A stretch of 64,000 bases of DNA from Roseburia zhanii (lineage in GTDB: Bacteria > Bacillota > Clostridia > Lachnospirales > Lachnospiraceae): the NCBI RefSeq assembly GCF_014287635.1, contig NZ_JACOPH010000011.1, positions 1-64,000 of the forward strand, written 5' to 3'. The translations under genes were made by a program, and so were the position numbers. The notes beneath the pieces were generated by a model. It saw nothing but the letters and a program-made list of their open reading frames with translations. It ran no database searches and was not told the origin of the DNA. Shown here one piece after another: positions 34,079-43,569 of the stretch; position 1 is the first letter of the stretch; the number at the start of each line of letters is the position of its first letter.

Positions 34079-35128
34079 TCAGATCCTTCGTTTCATAAAT
34101 GCGGCTAACTTTTCAAAGTGGAATGGATCACCTTGGATATCGTGGATCTTCTGGCGGTTTTCTTCACTGAAACCGACGAGGATATCATGGTTTGCTTCCG
34201 ACAGATAGTCCATGATACCATCAATATCAGATTTGATATTTTTCGGACAGTGGATATAGACATGTTTGTTTGCCGTAATATTTAACGTATAAGAAATACT
34301 AAAATGATACCAGAACAGCTTGTGAAGTGTGGAATGTTTATAGATCCAGATGATCTCTTTGATCGGTACGATCGCAATTCCATACTTAGAAGTTTCTATA
34401 AAAAAGTGTTCAGTGATAAACATATCTTCGGTAGCAAGCTGTGGTAAAGTAGCAAGTTCTTCTTCTGCTAAAGCTAACAGCTGTTTTGGCTTGCCAAAAT
34501 GTCCAAGCATCTGGCATGGCGGTGAAAAATCCGGTCTGCAGATATATAAGATGCATAAGATCACAGCAGCCATGGAATAGATACCGCTGGCAGTTAAAAA
34601 GATAAATAACAGCAGTCCAAAACCATATTTAAAATCCGGTTCACTTAGGTAATAGGGATTTACTTTGGAATGAATACCGGTGTCACTCCATGACAGATCA
34701 GCAGATAAGTTGGTCAGCAGTGCATTATAGTTGGCATCTGCGGCTAATATTTTACCATGGATACGGACTTGTGGGATTTCCGGAAGCCCCTGTTCACAAG
34801 TAGTCGGTGACAGCAGGACGATGCAGCATTCCTTTTCATCAGGATTATCCATATAGTAGAAATAGCCGACAGTGCGGTTGAATCGCGTCTTGGTATATCC
34901 GGTAAAATGCAGGTCATGCAGTGATGCAGAGATAAATACATCTTTTTCACTATGCAGTTCTCCCATGTCAGAGATACGGAACAGTTCTGTTGGAAATACA
35001 ACAGAAGTGACCGGAAGTACGATAAAAACGGCTATGATAAAAATCAGATAAAGCAGCGGACCGAACAGCCGTCTGCGGTAGAGGCTTTTGATATTTCTCG
35101 ATATATAATGATCATAATTTTCCTGCAT
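34079..35128 (-). CDS. membrane protein of unknown function
   Basis: This 349-residue protein is not one I can place in a family. Membrane helices lie at about 20-42 and 170-205, with an outside domain of about 125 residues between them (FISASLHDLHFTGYTKTRFN, ECCIVLLSPTTCEQGLPEIP) and a cytoplasmic C-terminal half (FFIETSKYGIAIVPIKEIIW) that looks like a compact beta-rich domain. AAGGAGTTTGAC sets the start at 35128. It is divergent from the methyltransferase gene. Confidence 0.75.
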   Translation of the reverse strand: MQENYDHYISRNIKSLYRRRLFGPLLYLIFIIAVFIVLPVTSVVFPTELFRISDMGELHSEKDVFISASLHDLHFTGYTKTRFNRTVGYFYYMDNPDEKECCIVLLSPTTCEQGLPEIPQVRIHGKILAADANYNALLTNLSADLSWSDTGIHSKVNPYYLSEPDFKYGFGLLLFIFLTASGIYSMAAVILCILYICRPDFSPPCQMLGHFGKPKQLLALAEEELATLPQLATEDMFITEHFFIETSKYGIAIVPIKEIIWIYKHSTLHKLFWYHFSISYTLNITANKHVYIHCPKNIKSDIDGIMDYLSEANHDILVGFSEENRQKIHDIQGDPFHFEKLAAFMKRRI

Positions 35129-35218
35129 GTCAAACTCCTTAAAAAATCTTTTGATGCTAAATGTTAGTATAAGGGAGTGCCGCAGATTATGCAAGCTGAA
35201 CTGTTACTTATTTTTTTA

Positions 35219-35247
35219 TTGAGAGATAGACAAAAAGTGCGTATAAT
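35219..35247 (+). promoter_or_regulatory. promoter of the methyltransferase-hslO-nadE operon
   Basis: TTGAGA (35219-35224), 17 nt, TATAAT (35242-35247). Confidence 0.7.
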
Positions 35248-35304
35248 AGTATGAGGTGTTTAAGAATTATAGAAGCAGTTTACGGATTAGATAAGGAGGC
35301 AGCA

Positions 35305-36063
35305 GTGGAGGCATACAGCGGATTTGCAGAAGTATATGACCTGTTCATGGATAATGTACCCTATGAAAAATGGAGCAGATATCTGATCGAAGTTTTAAAG
35401 CAGTATCAGATCACAGACGGACTCATCTTAGATCTCGGATGCGGAACAGGAAAGATGACACGCCTGTTAGCACAGGCTGGTTATGATATGATCGGTGTAG
35501 ATATTTCTGAAGAAATGTTAGGGATCGCAAGAATGCAGGAGGCAGAAGATTCCGGTATCTTATATCTGAATCAGGATATGCGGGAATTTGAACTGTATGG
35601 AACAGTACGGGCAGTCGTCAGTGTGTGCGATTCCATGAATTATATAACATCAGAAGAAGAACTGCTCACCGTATTTTCATTAGTCAATAATTATTTAGAT
35701 CCCGGAGGTATTTTTATCTTCGATCTGAACACGTTATATAAATATCGCAACGTCCTTGGTGAAACAACAATCTGTGAAAACCGCACAGAAGGCAGTTTTA
35801 TCTGGGATAATTACTATGATGAAGAAGAACAGATGAATGAATATGACCTGACACTTTTTATCAGGGAAGAAGATGGAAGATACCGTAAATACGAAGAAAC
35901 GCATTACCAGAGAGGCTATGAATTAGAAACCATCAAAAAACTCATAGAGCAGTCCGGTTTAGAATTTCTCGCATGTTACGGTGAAGATTCTAACGAACCA
36001 CCGGCAGAAGATTGTGAGCGGGTATATTTTATAGCAAGAGAATGTACAAAAAAGGAGAACTAA
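35305..36063 (+). CDS. class I SAM-dependent methyltransferase
   Basis: The 252-residue protein has the SAM-binding fold: motif I LILDLGCGTGKMTRLLAQAG near residue 50, the acidic VDISEEML end of strand 2, NQDMREFELYG and VVSVCDSMNYI. It begins EAYSGFAEVYDLFMDNVPYE, like YqeM/YrrT-type enzymes. The substrate is unknown. TAAGGAGG at 35293-35300 points to the GTG at 35305 rather than the ATG at 35251, which overlaps the -10 region. It is followed at once by hslO. Confidence 0.88.
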   Translation: MEAYSGFAEVYDLFMDNVPYEKWSRYLIEVLKQYQITDGLILDLGCGTGKMTRLLAQAGYDMIGVDISEEMLGIARMQEAEDSGILYLNQDMREFELYGTVRAVVSVCDSMNYITSEEELLTVFSLVNNYLDPGGIFIFDLNTLYKYRNVLGETTICENRTEGSFIWDNYYDEEEQMNEYDLTLFIREEDGRYRKYEETHYQRGYELETIKKLIEQSGLEFLACYGEDSNEPPAEDCERVYFIARECTKKEN

Positions 36064-36064
36064 T

Positions 36065-36934
36065 ATGTCAGATTATATTGTAAGAGCAACAGCGGCAGAC
36101 GGACAGATACGTGCATTTGCCATTACATCAAGAGAATTAGTAGAAGCAGCGAGAAAGCATCACAATACCAGTCCGGTTATGACAGCAGCATTAGGAAGGC
36201 TGTTATCAGGAGCGGTGATGATGGGAGTCATGATGAAAGGTGAAAAAGACCTTTTGACGATCCAGATACAGGGAAATGGACCGGCAAAAGCACTGACCGT
36301 TACCGCAGATGCAAATGGTCATGTAAAAGGCTATCCGGAAGTGGCAGATGTGATCTTACCGCCAAATGCAAAAGGTAAGTTAGATGTCGGTGGAGCATTA
36401 GGCATTGGTGTTATGAGCGTGATCAAAGATATGGGGTTAAAAGAGCCGTATGTCGGACAGATCGCTTTACAGACAGGAGAAATCGCAGATGACCTTACTT
36501 ATTATTTTGCAACATCAGAACAGATCCCGTCCTCGGTTGGCTTGGGTGTTTTGATGAATAAGGATAATACAGTCAGACAGGCAGGCGGCTTTATCGTGCA
36601 GTTAATGCCGTTTACAGATGAAGAAGTGATCGAGAAATTAGAGAAGCGTATTGCAGAGATATCTTCCATTACAGACCTTTTAGAAAAAGGTGATACACCG
36701 GAAGAACTGTTAAAAGAAGTATTAGGTGATATTGAATTTGAAGTGACGGACACCATTCCAGCCGAATTTCATTGTGACTGCTCCAAAGAGCGGATCGCAA
36801 AATCCTTAGCAACGCTTTCAAAAAAAGATTTAGATGAAATGATCGCAGATGGAGAAGGCATTGAAGTCAAATGTCATTTCTGCAATACCAGCTATCAGTT
36901 TGACACACAAGAATTAAAGGAGATCAGAAATTGA
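36065..36934 (+). CDS. hslO: redox-regulated chaperone Hsp33
   Basis: The 289-residue holdase is activated by oxidation. The N-terminal domain (YIVRATAADGQIRAFAITSR, HNTSPVMTAALGRLLSGAVM) and the C-terminal zinc switch, CDCS (near residue 235) and CHFC (near 270), are both present. Length is normal. AAAAGGAGAAC precedes the ATG. Its stop codon overlaps the TTG start of nadE by four bases, so the two are probably coupled. Confidence 0.96.
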   Translation: MSDYIVRATAADGQIRAFAITSRELVEAARKHHNTSPVMTAALGRLLSGAVMMGVMMKGEKDLLTIQIQGNGPAKALTVTADANGHVKGYPEVADVILPPNAKGKLDVGGALGIGVMSVIKDMGLKEPYVGQIALQTGEIADDLTYYFATSEQIPSSVGLGVLMNKDNTVRQAGGFIVQLMPFTDEEVIEKLEKRIAEISSITDLLEKGDTPEELLKEVLGDIEFEVTDTIPAEFHCDCSKERIAKSLATLSKKDLDEMIADGEGIEVKCHFCNTSYQFDTQELKEIRN

Positions 36935-38853
36935 AAGACGGATATATCAAAGCAGCGGCTGTAACACCGGATATTAAGGTAGCAGATACAAAATACAATA
37001 CAAAAAATATCTGTAAAAAAATTGAAGAATGTAGTAAAAACGGGGCAAAGATCATTGTATTTCCTGAACTTTGCATTACCGGCTACTCCTGTGGGGATCT
37101 GTTTTTGCAGGAACTGCTGTTAAGAGATGCCTTAAAAGGGTTAAAGAAAATTGCAAAATGCACAGAAAAGACTGATGCGGTCGTGTTTGTAGGACTTCCG
37201 TTTGAGTATAAAGGAAAATTATATAATGTGGCAGCAGCCGTCAGTGCAGGTGAGATCTTAGGATTGGTACCAAAGACTTATCTTCCGAATTATAATGAAT
37301 TTTATGAGGCACGCCATTTTACAAAAGGCATGGAAGAAACCGTTTATGTAGATATCGAAGATGAGCAGGTGCCAATGGGCAGTAAGATGTTATTCGTCTG
37401 TGATAAGATGAGAGAACTTGTGATCGGAGCAGAGATCTGCGAAGATCTGTGGGCAGCAGGTCCGCCGAGCATTGCACATGCACTTGCAGGGGCAACGGTG
37501 ATGGTCAATCTTTCAGCCAGTGATGAAACAACCGGAAAAGCAGCATACAGGAGAGAATTAGTGACAGGACAGTCTGCAAGGCTGCTCTGTGGTTATATCT
37601 ATGCGAGTGCAGGCAATGGAGAATCCACACAGGACGTTGTCTATTCTGCACATAATCTGATCGCAGAAAACGGAACATTATTAGCAGAGTCGAAACGTTT
37701 TGAAAATGAAACAGTCTATACAGAAATCGATGTGCAAAAATTAACCGAAGAACGCAGAAGAAATACTTCATTTTGGGCGGGCGGCAAAGAAAACGAATAT
37801 GAAGAAGTGGAATTTTCTTTAAAAATAGAAGAAACGACACTGACACGCTTTATCGATCCGGCACCGTTTGTTCCGGACAGAAAAGAAGAAAGAGAAAAAC
37901 GCTGTGAGGAGATTTTGACGATACAGGCAATGGGACTGTACCAGCGGTTAAAACACACGAACAGCAAATGTGCGGTTGTAGGCATTTCCGGCGGTTTAGA
38001 TTCTACCTTAGCACTGCTTGTAACGGTACGTGCATTTGACCGTTTAGGGTTAGACAGAAGCGGGATCAAAGCAGTTACCATGCCAGGCTTTGGTACAACA
38101 GACAGAACATATCTGAATGCTGTGAATATGATCAAATGTTTAGGAGCAGATTTTCGGGAAATTTCGATCAAAGATGCCGTCAATGTGCATTTTAAGGATA
38201 TCGGACAGGACGCATCGGTGCATGATGTTACTTATGAAAACTGTCAGGCGAGAGAGCGTACCCAGATCTTAATGGATATTGCAAATAAAGAAAATGGAAT
38301 GGTCATAGGAACCGGAGATATGTCAGAATTGGCATTAGGCTGGGCAACTTATAACGGAGATCATATGTCCATGTATGGAGTGAATGCATCCGTACCAAAG
38401 ACTTTAGTCCGTCATCTGGTACATTATTATGCAGATACCTGTGGCAATGAGGAATTAAAAAAAGTCCTCTATGATGTATTAGATACACCGGTCAGCCCGG
38501 AACTACTGCCACCGGAAGATGGAAAGATTTCCCAGAAGACAGAGGACATTGTAGGACCGTATGAACTGCATGATTTCTTTTTATATTATATGCTGCGTTT
38601 TGGATATCCACCGAAAAAAGTGTACCGTCTTGCCTTACAGGCGTTTGAAGGACGTTATGAAAAGGATGTGATCTATAAGTGGCTTAGGAATTATTACTGG
38701 AGATTCTTCTCACAGCAGTTTAAACGTTCCTGTCTGCCGGATGGACCAAAAGTCGGAACGATCGCAGTATCACCGAGAGGCGATCTTAGAATGCCGTCGG
38801 ATGCCTGTGGACGCATCTGGTTAGATGAGGTAGAAGCGTTAGAGGAGAAGTAA
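36931..38853 (+). CDS. nadE: NAD+ synthase, glutamine-hydrolysing
   Basis: The 640-residue enzyme amidates deamido-NAD to NAD. The N-terminal nitrilase domain takes ammonia from glutamine: Glu in VFPELCITGYSCGDL, Lys in LVPKTYLPNYNEFYE and Cys in IGAEICEDLW. The C-terminal ATP-pyrophosphatase domain has the P-loop VGISGGLDSTLAL (near residue 352) and GTGDMSELALGWATYNGDHM. The start is a TTG overlapping the hslO stop (ATTGA). It has normal two-domain length. Confidence 0.95.
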   Translation: MKDGYIKAAAVTPDIKVADTKYNTKNICKKIEECSKNGAKIIVFPELCITGYSCGDLFLQELLLRDALKGLKKIAKCTEKTDAVVFVGLPFEYKGKLYNVAAAVSAGEILGLVPKTYLPNYNEFYEARHFTKGMEETVYVDIEDEQVPMGSKMLFVCDKMRELVIGAEICEDLWAAGPPSIAHALAGATVMVNLSASDETTGKAAYRRELVTGQSARLLCGYIYASAGNGESTQDVVYSAHNLIAENGTLLAESKRFENETVYTEIDVQKLTEERRRNTSFWAGGKENEYEEVEFSLKIEETTLTRFIDPAPFVPDRKEEREKRCEEILTIQAMGLYQRLKHTNSKCAVVGISGGLDSTLALLVTVRAFDRLGLDRSGIKAVTMPGFGTTDRTYLNAVNMIKCLGADFREISIKDAVNVHFKDIGQDASVHDVTYENCQARERTQILMDIANKENGMVIGTGDMSELALGWATYNGDHMSMYGVNASVPKTLVRHLVHYYADTCGNEELKKVLYDVLDTPVSPELLPPEDGKISQKTEDIVGPYELHDFFLYYMLRFGYPPKKVYRLALQAFEGRYEKDVIYKWLRNYYWRFFSQQFKRSCLPDGPKVGTIAVSPRGDLRMPSDACGRIWLDEVEALEEK

Positions 38854-38903
38854 TGTCTGTGGAATAGTTTTGCAGCAAAAAGCTCCCACAATTTGATACA
38901 AAC

Positions 38904-39036
38904 GTTACAGTTCACACAGCAGACAGGCATTTACTGTCTGGCTGCGTAAGAAAGTGATTCAGGTGGTGATTTTTGCTTTGCAAAGCGAACTTTCATGCAA
39001 AAATCACAAGTTACTGGTCACGGAGTGAACAGTAAC
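38904..39036. mobile_element. MITE copy A (133 bp) with 8-bp target duplication
   Basis: Ends GTTACAGTTCAC and GTGAACAGTAAC are inverted repeats with one mismatch. The flanks are the exact direct repeat ATACAAAC (38896-38903 and 39037-39044). Inside are two hairpins, GCAGACAG/CTGTCTGGC-type and GTGATTTTTGC/GCAAAAATCAC. It is over 90 percent identical to copy B (55319-55451) through the interior and has the same length. It lies between nadE and a terminator. Confidence 0.93.
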
Positions 39037-39040
39037 ATAC

Positions 39041-39091
39041 AAACCAGAAAAAGCAGCGATCTGTTTCATAAATCGCTGCTTTTTCTGGTTT
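39041..39091. terminator. bidirectional terminator after nadE
   Basis: AAACCAGAAAAAGCAGCGAT (39041-39060) and its complement at 39072-39091 form a perfect 20-bp stem with A and T runs inside, able to serve both nadE and the convergent PAP2 gene. Confidence 0.85.
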
Positions 39092-39109
39092 GATAGACTC
39101 TAAATAATA

Positions 39110-39823
39110 TCATATACTGATACGTTCTTCCAGAGAAGTTTCGGAATTGCCGACATGTACCGGACTCTTTGCATATACAACGGTATACATGAAAACAGAG
39201 AGGACGATTCCGGTAATCACATCAAATACCGAATGTTGTTTTAAAAACATGGTCGATAAGATAATGCTGACCATTAGGATCGCAGAACCATATCGCACCG
39301 GTTTATTCTGTTTAAAATTCTCACTATGCCAGATGGCAATGTTGACACCAATTGAATTATAGACATGGATGCTCGGAAACAGGTTTGTAGCAGTATCTGT
39401 TTTATATAAAGCACGTACCATGTTGACGAATATATTGTCATGGGCAAAAGTGGCTGGTCTTAAGTAATGTCCATTTGGATATACCGTGGAAATAATTAAG
39501 AAGATGGTCATTCCGGTAAACAGGAAAGCACATAATCTGTAATATTCCCCTTTATTCTTAAACAGAAAATATAAAACAGCAACCGCAACATAGGCAAACC
39601 ATAAGAAATAAGGAACGATAAAATATTCGATAAATGGTATCTTATCGTCGATCGCCATATGTATCACATGAAAACGTTTTGTAACTGTCTGCTCTAAATA
39701 AGAAAACCATGGAAAATAAATAAGCAGATACAGTAAAAGCAGGCTGTGTTTATATTTCTTAAAACAAGCAACTACAGTGTCTTTTACGGTAGTCTTTTTT
39801 GATTTTGAAAAATTCACACTCAC
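39110..39823 (-). CDS. PAP2-superfamily membrane phosphatase
   Basis: The 237-residue protein has five to six membrane helices. PAP2 motif 2 is LFPSIHVYNSIG (PSxH, near residue 150) and motif 3 is KQHSVFDVITG (HSxxD, near 195); the Lys-rich motif 1 is reduced to YLRP. Family members remove phosphate from undecaprenyl-PP, phosphatidic acid or phosphatidylglycerol-phosphate. The product may therefore recycle lipid carrier, but this cannot be told apart here. The start is a GTG with AAAGGGTG upstream. Confidence 0.85.
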   Translation of the reverse strand: MSVNFSKSKKTTVKDTVVACFKKYKHSLLLLYLLIYFPWFSYLEQTVTKRFHVIHMAIDDKIPFIEYFIVPYFLWFAYVAVAVLYFLFKNKGEYYRLCAFLFTGMTIFLIISTVYPNGHYLRPATFAHDNIFVNMVRALYKTDTATNLFPSIHVYNSIGVNIAIWHSENFKQNKPVRYGSAILMVSIILSTMFLKQHSVFDVITGIVLSVFMYTVVYAKSPVHVGNSETSLEERISI

Positions 39824-39875
39824 AATATCACCCTTTATTCGTAATTACTAATAATTATTATGCTCATTGACAAGC

Positions 39876-39904
39876 ATTATAGCACAGGTAATTTTTTGCT
39901 ACAA
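39876..39904 (-). promoter_or_regulatory. promoter of the PAP2 gene
   Basis: On the minus strand TTGTAG (39904-39899), 17 nt, TATAAT (39881-39876) preceded by TGC. The remaining part of this 360-bp intergenic region holds the lacI promoter. Confidence 0.65.
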
Positions 39905-40023
39905 TCCTCTTTTGCGTTATTTTATAAAATTTACAAATTTCTTAATAATTTGAAGATGTTTTACATGAAAAAGGTACCAGTAACACCAGTAAAGGAACAA
40001 AAGAAAACTCTGATATAAAAGAA

Positions 40024-40076
40024 TTGACGGTTGCAAAATTTCCTGCTATCTTATAGAAAAGAACAACCGATTGCGC
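40024..40076 (+). promoter_or_regulatory. lacI-type gene promoter with operator
   Basis: TTGACG (40024-40029), 17 nt, TATCTT (40047-40052). Downstream lies AGAACAACCGATTGCGC (40060-40076), repeated exactly at 41378-41394. The core CAACCGATTG resembles the CG-centred operators of LacI-family sugar regulators, so autoregulation is likely. Confidence 0.8.
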
Positions 40077-40183
40077 CTTTTGGTGAATCGTTGTGGCATG
40101 ATCGGAAGCATAGAAAATCGTAAATAGAAGGTACTTACAAACGTACCAGATGGTTACAGAAAATAATAGTACAGGAGAATACC

Positions 40184-41182
40184 GTGAAAAATATTACAAT
40201 CGCAGATGTTGCAGAAGCACTTGGCGTTTCTAAGACTACCGTATCAAGGGCTATTTCCGGAAAAGGCAGGATCGGGGCAGAAACAAGGGAAAAAGTGCTT
40301 GATTATATTGAAGAACATAATTATACACCGAACGTGATCGCAAAGAGCCTTGCACAGTCAAAAACATATAATATCGGCGTGATGATCCCGTCTGAGTATG
40401 ACATCATCGACCTGCCGTTTTTCCAAAGCTGTCTGTTTGGCATACAGGAGATCGCAGCAACGATGGATTATGACATTTTGCTTACGATCAGTAAGCCGGA
40501 AGATACCTCTCAGCTAGAGCGTATCGTGACAAACCGTAAAGTAGATGGCGTGATCTTAATGCGTACGTTTGTCGATGATAAACAGGCAAAAATGCTTGCA
40601 AAAAGGGGAATCCCATTTGCAACGGTCGGTGGAACGAATGTCAAAGAAGCCATACAGGTGGATCAGGATCATCAAAGTGCATGTAAAGAACTGACATCGA
40701 TCCTTTTAATGAAAAAAATGAAAAGGATCGCATTAGTCGGTGGAGATGAAAAACATGTCGTTACCCAGAAACGTTTAAAGGGATATTTAGACGCATTCAA
40801 AGAAGCACATATACCGGTGACAGAAGATCTGATCTATCTGGGCATGAACAATCCGGTGCTTTTAGACCAGAAGATCGAGGAGATCTTAAAAAAAGGTGCA
40901 GACTGTATTATTTCCATGGACGATGCCCTTTGTGGAAGTGTGCTCAAAAAACTGCGTGCAGAACACGTAAAAGTACCGCAGGATATCAAGGTGGCATCTT
41001 TTTACAACAGTTCCGTACTTGAAAATAATGTGCCGTCGATCACCTCATTGTCATTTGATGAGAAAGAACTTGGCATGGTAGCGTGCAGGGAACTGATGAA
41101 TGCGATTGAGGATAAAGAGATCAACAGGGCAACAACATTAGGATATCAGGTGATATTGCGTGAATCGACATTGCAGGCATGA
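40184..41182 (+). CDS. LacI-family transcriptional regulator of the galactan locus
   Basis: The 332-residue repressor has the LacI helix-turn-helix ITIADVAEALGVSKTTVSRA at the N-terminus, the hinge HNYTPNVIAKSLAQSKT and a periplasmic-binding-protein-like sensor domain (60-330; VDGVILMRTF, CIISMDDALCGSVLKKL, VPSITSLSFDEKELG). It starts at a GTG with ACAGGAG upstream. An identical 17-bp site lies in its own promoter and in that of the next operon, so it should govern the 41541-44735 genes; the inducer is probably a galactan fragment, by inference from the GH53 gene. Confidence 0.93.
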   Translation: MKNITIADVAEALGVSKTTVSRAISGKGRIGAETREKVLDYIEEHNYTPNVIAKSLAQSKTYNIGVMIPSEYDIIDLPFFQSCLFGIQEIAATMDYDILLTISKPEDTSQLERIVTNRKVDGVILMRTFVDDKQAKMLAKRGIPFATVGGTNVKEAIQVDQDHQSACKELTSILLMKKMKRIALVGGDEKHVVTQKRLKGYLDAFKEAHIPVTEDLIYLGMNNPVLLDQKIEEILKKGADCIISMDDALCGSVLKKLRAEHVKVPQDIKVASFYNSSVLENNVPSITSLSFDEKELGMVACRELMNAIEDKEINRATTLGYQVILRESTLQA

Positions 41183-41340
41183 AAAATTATACGATTGAAG
41201 GATCGCATCTTTTACATCTATCGAAATGGCCGGGCAGTCAGTACAGCCTCCTTTGTGTAAAGTGCATTTTTAGCAGTAGCATTGATCGGTGTTTGGGCAG
41301 TTTATCAAAAAAAAATCCAAAAATCTTAAAGAAAAATTCA

Positions 41341-41394
41341 TTGACAGAACCACATTCACCTGCTATACTACAACCACAGAACAACCGATTGCGC
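41341..41394 (+). promoter_or_regulatory. promoter and operator of the 610-residue protein/GH53 operon
   Basis: TTGACA (41341-41346), 17 nt, TATACT (41364-41369) preceded by TGC. The operator AGAACAACCGATTGCGC (41378-41394) begins right after the expected start point. The remaining 41395-41540 is an untranslated leader without obvious structure. Confidence 0.88.
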
Positions 41395-41540
41395 AAATCT
41401 TCAAAAAGTTGCGTAAAGGTCAGAAAAATAAGTAAGAAGATCAATCTTACATAATAAGTGCAAAACCAGCCGGAACATGAAAAGGCAGTACATAATTTCC
41501 TTCCGGTAAGACATAAAAAATAACAAAAAGGAGAAAAGGG

Positions 41541-43373
41541 ATGGACAAATTTGTTGTAAACATTATTCATCGTCCAGAGATGGTTCCGGAGTATTCCGCA
41601 ACCGTGACAGGACATGGCAAGGAAGAAGATATCGGAGATAAGAAATTACTGACAGAATCTTTAGATATTTTCAAGACACAGCAGAGATTAGCACATGAAA
41701 ACGGATTAAAGGTTACGATCCAGATGACCTATGCTTCTCTTTTCAATGATGAAGCAGTAGCCATAGCAAAAGCAGACCATGAGAAATACGGAGATGAGAT
41801 CGCACTTTCCTTATTAGGCCTGCCATGTGAGCAGTTCCGTGAGAAATATAAGACGAAAGATTTCTGTATCTGGATGTTCTCCATGGAAGATAAGAAAGCG
41901 ATCGTAGATGATGTATTTGGCAAGTTCCATGATACATTCGGATTTTATCCGGAATCTACAGGTTCCTACTATATGGATGCAGATCTGACAAACTACATCA
42001 AAGAAAAATATCCAACTGTAAAATGTGCAGTTGCAACCTGTTGGGAAGAAGGACCAAAGGCATATCATACCTGTAATAATTCATGGTATACATTATTTGA
42101 TGGCGGCCCATGGGCACCTTGGATCCCTTCCAAACAGAACACGCACGCACCGGCAGCAAATGAAGCAGAAGATTCAGGAATCGTTGCAATCCCGCATCTT
42201 TCCCGTGATTTAATTGCCTGCTACGATGGAAATGGTTCTAACTTCGGAACACATCCACAGAACGTACTGCGTGGTATGATCTATGATACAAAGACATGGG
42301 AATATCCATATCTTTACAATCTGATCGATCAGTACAGAGATCTTGCAAAATATAACAACGGATATGCGTATAACATGATGTTCGTTGGACCGGGCTGGAT
42401 GAATAAGATGGGACGCTGGGAAGCTCCATATGAATTGTTAGAGAAATCCTATTCTGATGGCTGTAAATATTATGGACAGCTCAAAAAAGAAGGCAAGTTG
42501 ATTGACATGACCATGTCTGAATTTGCTGATTACTACCGTAAAAAGAAAACTTATACAGAACCGGAATGTGCACTCTGGAGAGATATTTTATACGGTTCAG
42601 ATAAACAGGTATTCTGGTATACAGATCCATATATGCGTGCATGTGTCAACATGGATCAGGGCGGTGCAATCGTTGATCTAAGACCATATGCAGCAAAATT
42701 AGAATGGCCGGTAGGTATCGGAACAAAACACGTCCAGGATGCATCTTATCCATTTTTAATCCAGGAGAAATATCGTGCAGGTTATTTTACGCATTATGCA
42801 GGAGAAGGAACCGTCCGCAGTGCAAAACTCTGTCACAACGGAGAAGAAGTAGATTTATGTTTGTGCCGTACAAAAGCTCATTTTTCACAGGAAGGTAATA
42901 CAAGAATCTTAACCTTAGATCCTGTAGAGATTGAATTTGCAGATCTGACCGTAAAATTACAGACAATCGAATACTTTGAAGAAGGAAGTTCCGCGATCAA
43001 AATCGAGCGTAAAGTATTAGAAATGTCAGATCCATCCGCAGAAGTAGAATTAAACGAATACATGGTAGCATGTTATGGTACAACCGAATATCCGGAAGAT
43101 ATGACAGGTATCACATTAAAATGCGAAGGAAAAGATGAAAAGACCATCAATTATGAATACCGTTGCAGAGAAGCAGAAGCATTTGGAGCAGAAGCAGTCA
43201 GCGCAGTCATTCCTGCTATCGAAACAAAAGTTTCTTTAGCTGCTGATAAAGAAGCAGAAGGATATATCAAAGAAGGATATGCTTTCTCACCGATGTTCAC
43301 ATTAGGTTACAAGACAACATTGAAAGATAAAGGAGGATTTGCGACATGGCTCAAGCTGGAAAAGGAAAATTAA
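41541..43373 (+). CDS. large carbohydrate-related protein of unknown activity in a galactan operon
   Basis: I cannot name this 610-residue cytoplasmic protein with confidence. The N-terminal half (1-340) looks like a beta/alpha barrel related to GH57/GH38 or polysaccharide-deacetylase folds: NIIHRPEMVPEYSATVTGHG, IALSLLGLP, DTFGFYPESTGSYYMDADL, ATCWEEGPKAYHTCNNSWYT, FDGGPWAPW, SRDLIACYDGNGSNFGTHPQ. It may be related to DUF3863-type proteins. The C-terminal half (380-610) is beta-rich, like an accessory sandwich domain. There is no signal peptide. Conserved-looking acids and Trp-rich loops suggest a glycosidase. AAAAGGAG precedes the ATG. Confidence 0.7.
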   Translation: MDKFVVNIIHRPEMVPEYSATVTGHGKEEDIGDKKLLTESLDIFKTQQRLAHENGLKVTIQMTYASLFNDEAVAIAKADHEKYGDEIALSLLGLPCEQFREKYKTKDFCIWMFSMEDKKAIVDDVFGKFHDTFGFYPESTGSYYMDADLTNYIKEKYPTVKCAVATCWEEGPKAYHTCNNSWYTLFDGGPWAPWIPSKQNTHAPAANEAEDSGIVAIPHLSRDLIACYDGNGSNFGTHPQNVLRGMIYDTKTWEYPYLYNLIDQYRDLAKYNNGYAYNMMFVGPGWMNKMGRWEAPYELLEKSYSDGCKYYGQLKKEGKLIDMTMSEFADYYRKKKTYTEPECALWRDILYGSDKQVFWYTDPYMRACVNMDQGGAIVDLRPYAAKLEWPVGIGTKHVQDASYPFLIQEKYRAGYFTHYAGEGTVRSAKLCHNGEEVDLCLCRTKAHFSQEGNTRILTLDPVEIEFADLTVKLQTIEYFEEGSSAIKIERKVLEMSDPSAEVELNEYMVACYGTTEYPEDMTGITLKCEGKDEKTINYEYRCREAEAFGAEAVSAVIPAIETKVSLAADKEAEGYIKEGYAFSPMFTLGYKTTLKDKGGFATWLKLEKEN

Positions 43374-43564
43374 ATTACAGATGTCCATCCTGTTTTATGA
43401 GGGATTTGGATATCGATATGTTTTTTGACAAAGATAAGGGAGAATATTACTGCCTAAGATGCCAGTACACCGGAACAGAAGAAGATGTACTTGCCAAAAA
43501 TGAAATGGTAAGGTTCCGTTATCGTGCAATGATGAAACGTTTTGAAAAATTTGATTTTGACTAA
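43346..43564 (+). CDS. small zinc-ribbon protein
   Basis: The 72-residue protein has two CxxC pairs, YRCPSCFMRD and YYCLRCQYTG, 23 residues apart, typical of a zinc ribbon, and a basic helical tail (RFRYRAMMKRFEKFDFD). Its role is unknown; such small ribbons often bind nucleic acid or a partner protein. It overlaps the end of the upstream gene by 28 nt and has its own AAAGGAGG within it, so the two are co-expressed. It ends at a terminator. Confidence 0.8.
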   Translation: MAQAGKGKLNYRCPSCFMRDLDIDMFFDKDKGEYYCLRCQYTGTEEDVLAKNEMVRFRYRAMMKRFEKFDFD

Positions 43565-43569
43565 ACTAT

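Noticed and set aside
37716..38183. 155-codon minus-strand frame within nadE
   Set aside because: It is antisense to the NadE catalytic core; no start signals.
41179..41454. Possible 91-codon gene starting at the lacI stop codon
   Set aside because: It covers the TTGACA/TATACT promoter and operator of the next operon, has no ribosome site and its composition is not protein-like.
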